Shown here: positions 5,691 through 8,499 of the stretch, piece by piece
Layout of the letters: each line of letters starts with the position of its first letter
Position numbering within the stretch: position 1 is the first letter of the stretch
Assembly (NCBI GenBank): GCA_016194625.1
Contig: JACQBB010000070.1
Location: 1-8,499 of the forward strand
Source: Elusimicrobiota bacterium
GTDB taxonomy: Bacteria > Elusimicrobiota > Elusimicrobia > UBA1565 > UBA9628
Direction: 5' to 3'
DNA: 8,499 nucleotides
The notes under the pieces: generated by a model
Database searches by the model: none
What the model saw: the letters and a program-made list of their open reading frames with translations, nothing else
What the model was told of the DNA's origin: nothing
Program-made: the position numbers and the translations under genes

Positions 5691-6943
5691 AGCTCCCAGG
5701 GGTACTGGAAGAAGACGCTGGGCTGGACGCCCTCCTGGCCCGCGGCCAGGTCGAAGCGGTACACCAAGCCCGAGGCGGTGATCACGCGCAGGCCCGCGCC
5801 GCCGGCCGAACGCGTCGTCTTCCACAACCCGCCCTCGGCGTCGGCGACGGTCCCGAGCTCGTAGAAGAACGCGACCTGGACCGCGGTGCGGATGTCGCGC
5901 ATCACGTAGATGTCGAAGGGCTGGAACTCGTCGGTGAGGTTCCAGCGGAGCTCGGTCCCCAGGAAGCGGGCGTGCGCGCCCTTGTAGCGGCCCTCGGGAT
6001 ACGCGCGCAGGCGGCTGAAGCCTCCGAGCATGGTCGCCGTCCCGTGCGCGTTCATCGCCGCCATGTTGGCGATGTAGTCGGAGCACTGCGCGCGCGCCTT
6101 CGCGTCGGTCAGCGAGTCGCAGGTGAAGCCTTGGCGCCGCTGCAGCTCGACGGGGTCGGTCACGCCCCGGCGCAGGACGTAGGAGTCCGAGGCGAGCGCG
6201 TTGAAGGCCCAGGTGCTCCGCCGGCCCAACGGGACGTACGCGGTCGCGCTCAGGTCCGTGAACACGTATTCGGGGCCGCCGGCCACCGGAGGCGTCCGCC
6301 AGGCGTTGGGCTCCAGGCGCAGGCCGCGGCGCGGGTCCTGGTAGTCGTCGGTCAGGTCGAGGCGCACGCCGACGATCTCGGTGTCGGCGCGGTAGCGCGG
6401 CGCGCTGCGCGAGGACGCGATCAGGTCGCCGTCGCGGTCGCGCAGCGACTCCAGGCGAGCGGTGCCCGCGTAATAGGCGGCGAACGCCTCGGCCTGGCGG
6501 TCGGGGGAGGTCAGCGTCACCCGGGCGCCGCCGAAGAGCGATTCGCCGAACCGCGCGAGGATGTAGTCGTCCTTGGAGGTGTCCATCCCGCGCAGCGCGT
6601 AGCTCTGGACCGAGGTGCGGCTCAGGCGCACGACGCCCGCGTCCACGATGAGCCGTCGGCGCACGATCGGCAGGCCGTGGACGGCCAGCACCTCGCCGTC
6701 GGCGTCGCCGGTGAAGGCGCTGGCGAGCGCGTCGGCGTCGCCTCCGCCCCATTTGGTGACGGCGCCGAGCACGCCGTAGCCGACGCCGATGCCCGGCAGG
6801 CTGTAGGCGTAGGGGAGGATCGCGTAGCCCGGGTCGTTGCGGAACTGCGCGCGACGGCGCTCCGGGGCGAAAGGCAGGACCGCGGCGGCCGCGGCGGCGG
6901 CGCCGGCCGACAGCAGGACGACGGCGAAGGCCGCGCGTCTCAT
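5687..6943 (-). CDS. Omp85/BamA-family outer-membrane beta-barrel without POTRA domains
   Basis: This 418-residue protein is predicted to be an outer-membrane barrel. A signal peptide (MRRAAFAVVLLSAGAAAAAA, residues 1 to about 22) is followed directly by barrel sequence, with no room for POTRA domains. Omp85 signatures seen: LDLTDDYQDPRRGLRLEPNA (195-214), matching the D-x-R/D-x-x-x-D-P-x-x-G-x-x-L strand pair; GGFSRLRAYPEGRYKG (307-322), aligning with the L6 loop 'RGY/RGF' region with Ala in place of Gly; FYELGTVAD (360-368); and GAGLRVITASGLVYRFDLA (382-400), the typical last strands. The end, FFQYPWEL, lacks the common terminal Phe. Residues 255-305 form a long predicted outer loop with a cysteine pair (C275, C287). 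The start ATG 6943 has a close GGAG. It is the last gene of an apparent operon, 33 nt after the Cys-rich miniprotein. Known Omp85 proteins insert or export proteins or lipids; the substrate here is unknown. Confidence 0.82.
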   Translation of the reverse strand: MRRAAFAVVLLSAGAAAAAAAVLPFAPERRRAQFRNDPGYAILPYAYSLPGIGVGYGVLGAVTKWGGGDADALASAFTGDADGEVLAVHGLPIVRRRLIVDAGVVRLSRTSVQSYALRGMDTSKDDYILARFGESLFGGARVTLTSPDRQAEAFAAYYAGTARLESLRDRDGDLIASSRSAPRYRADTEIVGVRLDLTDDYQDPRRGLRLEPNAWRTPPVAGGPEYVFTDLSATAYVPLGRRSTWAFNALASDSYVLRRGVTDPVELQRRQGFTCDSLTDAKARAQCSDYIANMAAMNAHGTATMLGGFSRLRAYPEGRYKGAHARFLGTELRWNLTDEFQPFDIYVMRDIRTAVQVAFFYELGTVADAEGGLWKTTRSAGGAGLRVITASGLVYRFDLAAGQEGVQPSVFFQYPWEL

Positions 6944-6976
6944 GGCTCCAGCGCGTTCAACGGTCCCGCCAGCGCG

Positions 6977-7093
6977 TCAGCGGCGCAGGCCGAACAGCGC
7001 GGCGAGCGCCAGCAGCGCGATCCCCAGGATCTTCTCGTGACGGCACATCCCCGGGACCGCCTTGCAGCTCTCCGACGGACAGATCAGGGCCAT
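6977..7093 (-). CDS. 38-residue Cys-rich single-span membrane miniprotein
   Basis: This small gene lies between the cytochrome and barrel genes, 16 nt after the cytochrome stop and 33 nt before the barrel start. ATG 7093 is preceded by a strong GGAGGAG at 3 nt spacing. The stop TGA is read from 6979 to 6977. The product starts MALICPSESCKAVPGMCRHE and ends with a hydrophobic helix (about residues 22-36, ILGIALLALAALFGL) and RR. C5, C10, C17 and H19 form a compact CxxxxCx6CxH cluster that could bind a metal or form disulfides. I do not recognise a named family with certainty. No cleavable signal or lipobox is evident, so it is probably anchored in the inner membrane. Its position suggests a role with the cytochrome or in assembly of the redox or barrel components; this is inference. 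The Shine-Dalgarno, operon position and organised motif argue against chance. Confidence 0.72.
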   Translation of the reverse strand: MALICPSESCKAVPGMCRHEKILGIALLALAALFGLRR

Positions 7094-7096
7094 GTT

Positions 7097-7103
7097 CTCC
7101 TCC
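7097..7103 (-). promoter_or_regulatory. Shine-Dalgarno of the Cys-rich miniprotein
   Basis: On the - strand GGAGGAG-AAC-ATG precedes the 38-codon frame. It sits in the 16-nt gap after the cytochrome stop and has no other start to serve, which is the main support for translation of the miniprotein. Confidence 0.75.
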
Positions 7104-7109
7104 CGGCGC

Positions 7110-7586
7110 TCAGGGCGCCGCCTCGCTCGGCCAGCCGCGCGAACGCCGATACTCCGCGAAGCGCTTCTCCAGGACGGCGGCGTCCGCCTCGAAGCGGGCC
7201 CGCTGCGCCACCTTCCGCCGGCGCGAGTCGTAGGCCAGGAAGCGCAGCATCTCGGAGGCCTCCTTGCGCGCCGCCGCGTCCCAGGCGCCGGAGCCGACCC
7301 AGTGCATGCGGTCCACGTAGGGCGTCCACTGCGCCTTCGTGACCAGCCGCGAGTTCACCGTCCGCGCCAGCGTGTGGCAGGCCGCGCAGCGCTCGGCGAC
7401 GAGGGCGTAGCGGCGCTTCTGCGCGGCCGGGTAGGAGGAGACGTCGATCTCGGCCGGGCCCAGGTCGGCGACGAACAGGAACTCCTTGGCCTGGTCCTGG
7501 GGACGCGGGCCGGGGTAAGCCGGCGAGGCGCCCGAAGGCGCGGCGAGGACGGCGAGCGCGGCGGCGAGCGCGAGCGGATCCGGCAT
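7110..7586 (-). CDS. Periplasmic monohaem cytochrome c-like protein
   Basis: This 158-residue protein carries one haem-attachment motif, CAACH (residues 67-71), so it is predicted to bind a single c-type haem in the periplasm and carry electrons. M94, in YVDRMHWVGSG, is a plausible distal haem ligand, about the usual distance after CxxCH. The N-terminus MPDPLALAAALAVLAAPSGA is hydrophobic and looks exported, but it lacks the usual basic residues. An in-frame TAA (7604-7602) lies just upstream, so no longer start is possible, and GGAGGT immediately precedes ATG 7586. The domain from ALVAERCAACHTL to LRFLAYDSRRR resembles a short class I cytochrome c. A charged Arg/Glu-rich helix (about 121-150) forms the tail. 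It is the first gene of an apparent operon with the Cys-rich miniprotein and the Omp85 barrel. Redox partners are unknown. Confidence 0.85.
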   Translation of the reverse strand: MPDPLALAAALAVLAAPSGASPAYPGPRPQDQAKEFLFVADLGPAEIDVSSYPAAQKRRYALVAERCAACHTLARTVNSRLVTKAQWTPYVDRMHWVGSGAWDAAARKEASEMLRFLAYDSRRRKVAQRARFEADAAVLEKRFAEYRRSRGWPSEAAP

Positions 7587-7589
7587 GGG

Positions 7590-7595
7590 ACCTCC
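7590..7595 (-). promoter_or_regulatory. Shine-Dalgarno of the cytochrome gene
   Basis: GGAGGT is read on the - strand 3 nt before ATG 7586. Together with the in-frame stop just upstream it fixes the start of the cytochrome, despite its unusual signal peptide. Confidence 0.7.
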
Positions 7596-7600
7596 GGCGT

Positions 7601-7613
7601 CTTATGAATATTA
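7601..7613 (-). promoter_or_regulatory. Possible -10 region of the cytochrome operon
   Basis: A rare AT-rich patch in this GC-rich window, read on the - strand as TAATATTCATAAG. TAATAT (7613-7608) or CATAAG (7606-7601) could be a -10 element. No convincing -35 is seen 15-18 bp upstream, so the call rests on base composition and location between divergent genes. Confidence 0.25.
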
Positions 7614-7639
7614 CGCAACGAACGCGCCATCGGGCCGTC

Positions 7640-7668
7640 TGGACACGGGGGTCTTCTTGTTGCACAAT
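7640..7668 (+). promoter_or_regulatory. Sigma-70-type promoter of the response regulator
   Basis: TGGACA (7640-7645, one mismatch to TTGACA) is followed by exactly 17 bp and then CACAAT (7663-7668, four of six matches to TATAAT). Transcription would start near 7675, leaving a leader of under about 12 nt before ATG 7684. This fits the lack of a Shine-Dalgarno there. An inverted repeat TTGT-TGC-ACAA (7657-7667) overlaps the -10 and could be an operator. Confidence 0.5.
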
Positions 7669-7683
7669 CTGCCTGTGAGCCTC

Positions 7684-8058
7684 ATGAAGAAGCGCATCCT
7701 CGTCATCGACGACGAGAAGCCCATCCGGGACGTCCTCGGACGCTTCCTGACGATGCTCGGCTACGCCGTCGACTACGCCGAGGACGGCCTCTCCGGGCTC
7801 GAGAAGGTCCGCGCGTCCCGCCCGGACCTGATCGTCGTGGACGTGTACATGCCCGGGATGGACGGCCTGGCCTTCTGCTCGGTGTTGAAGAGCGAGGAGG
7901 CCCTGAAGGCCATCCCGGTGCTGTTCCTGACCGGCGAGGGGAAGCTGGGCGTCGCCGACGACGCGTTCCGCGACGGCGCCAACGCCTTCCTGACCAAGCC
8001 CGTGGACTTCCCGCGGCTCAAGGACAAGATCGAGACGCTGCTGGGCCTGCGCCGGTAG
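7684..8058 (+). CDS. Stand-alone CheY-like response regulator (receiver domain only)
   Basis: This 124-residue protein is a single receiver domain of normal length with no output domain. Its phosphorylation state should be read by a protein partner. MKKRILVIDDEKPIRDVLG starts the fold. The acidic pair is D9/D10, the phospho-acceptor is D53 in VVDVYMPGMDG, the switch Thr is T83 in VLFLTGEG, F102 is the aromatic switch, and K105 is the conserved Lys in FLTKPVD. All catalytic residues are therefore present. ATG 7684 is chosen because it begins the usual first strand; an in-frame GTG at 7675 would add three residues. No Shine-Dalgarno is evident and the predicted promoter gives a very short leader. 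It is divergent from the cytochrome operon and convergent with the aldolase. No histidine kinase is in the window, so its partner is unknown; a link to the GGDEF protein is possible but unsupported. Confidence 0.93.
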   Translation: MKKRILVIDDEKPIRDVLGRFLTMLGYAVDYAEDGLSGLEKVRASRPDLIVVDVYMPGMDGLAFCSVLKSEEALKAIPVLFLTGEGKLGVADDAFRDGANAFLTKPVDFPRLKDKIETLLGLRR

Positions 8059-8080
8059 TCCCCGCGGCCCGGGAAACGAG

Positions 8081-8116
8081 GAGCGCCGGCGGGCCGAAGC
8101 CCGCCGGCGCTCTTTT
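8081..8116. terminator. Bidirectional intrinsic terminator between convergent genes
   Basis: A perfect 14-bp GC-rich stem (8081-8094 with 8099-8112) closes a 4-nt loop, CGAA on the + strand. It is followed by TTTT (8113-8116), so it can end the response regulator transcript. Read on the - strand the loop is TTCG closed by C-G, the very stable C(UUCG)G tetraloop, followed by CTCGTTT, so it can also end the aldolase transcript. It lies in the 72-bp gap between the two stop codons. Confidence 0.9.
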
Positions 8117-8130
8117 CGGCGTCCCTCGCT

Positions 8131-8499
<369 letters not shown>

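Noticed and set aside
5166..6752. A 528-codon - strand frame overlapping the Omp85 gene.
   Set aside because: Arg-rich composition typical of a frame-shifted shadow; the overlapping frame has a signal peptide and Omp85 motifs.
5972..7342. A 456-codon + strand frame opposite the barrel, miniprotein and cytochrome.
   Set aside because: It crosses three well-supported - strand genes, is low complexity and has no domain signature.

Overview
The window is very GC-rich (about 70% by eye), strongly coding, and almost without intergenic space. The organism has an outer membrane, shown by an Omp85-type beta-barrel, and a periplasm, shown by a c-type cytochrome and several signal peptides. The GC content, the Ala/Pro-rich exported proteins and the gene mix would suit a high-GC diderm such as an Elusimicrobiota or deltaproteobacterial-type lineage, but no taxonomic marker is present and this is only a guess. 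No RNA genes, insertion sequences, phage genes or CRISPR arrays were found.

Left part, + strand (1-1198): the 3' part of a hot-dog-fold acyl-CoA thioesterase (YbgC/FadM type), whose reading frame enters the window through an unusual Ala/Pro-rich stretch, followed by a nitroreductase-family flavoprotein with a strong ribosome binding site.

Centre, + strand (1199-5690): the most unusual locus. A 1309-residue protein carries a signal peptide, an Ala/Pro-rich exported region, about three membrane segments, a kinase-like domain that lacks the usual catalytic Asp, a GGDEF domain with an intact GGEEF motif, a second degenerate GGDEF-like domain, and an unrecognised C-terminal module. Its stop codon overlaps by 4 nt the GTG start of a small 153-residue protein of unknown function, so the two are probably translationally coupled. 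This looks like a membrane signalling protein linking kinase-like sensing to cyclic-dinucleotide synthesis, with a dedicated partner.

Right-centre, - strand (7586 down to 5687): an apparent operon of a monohaem cytochrome c, a 38-residue Cys-rich membrane miniprotein, and an Omp85-family barrel without POTRA domains. The barrel gene and the small + strand gene converge so tightly that their stop codons share the palindrome CTAG.

Right end: a stand-alone CheY-like response regulator (+), divergent from the cytochrome operon across a short, locally AT-rich promoter region. It converges on the 3' part of a class I fructose-bisphosphate aldolase of the E. coli FbaB type (-). A perfect 14-bp stem-loop lies between them and can serve as a bidirectional terminator.
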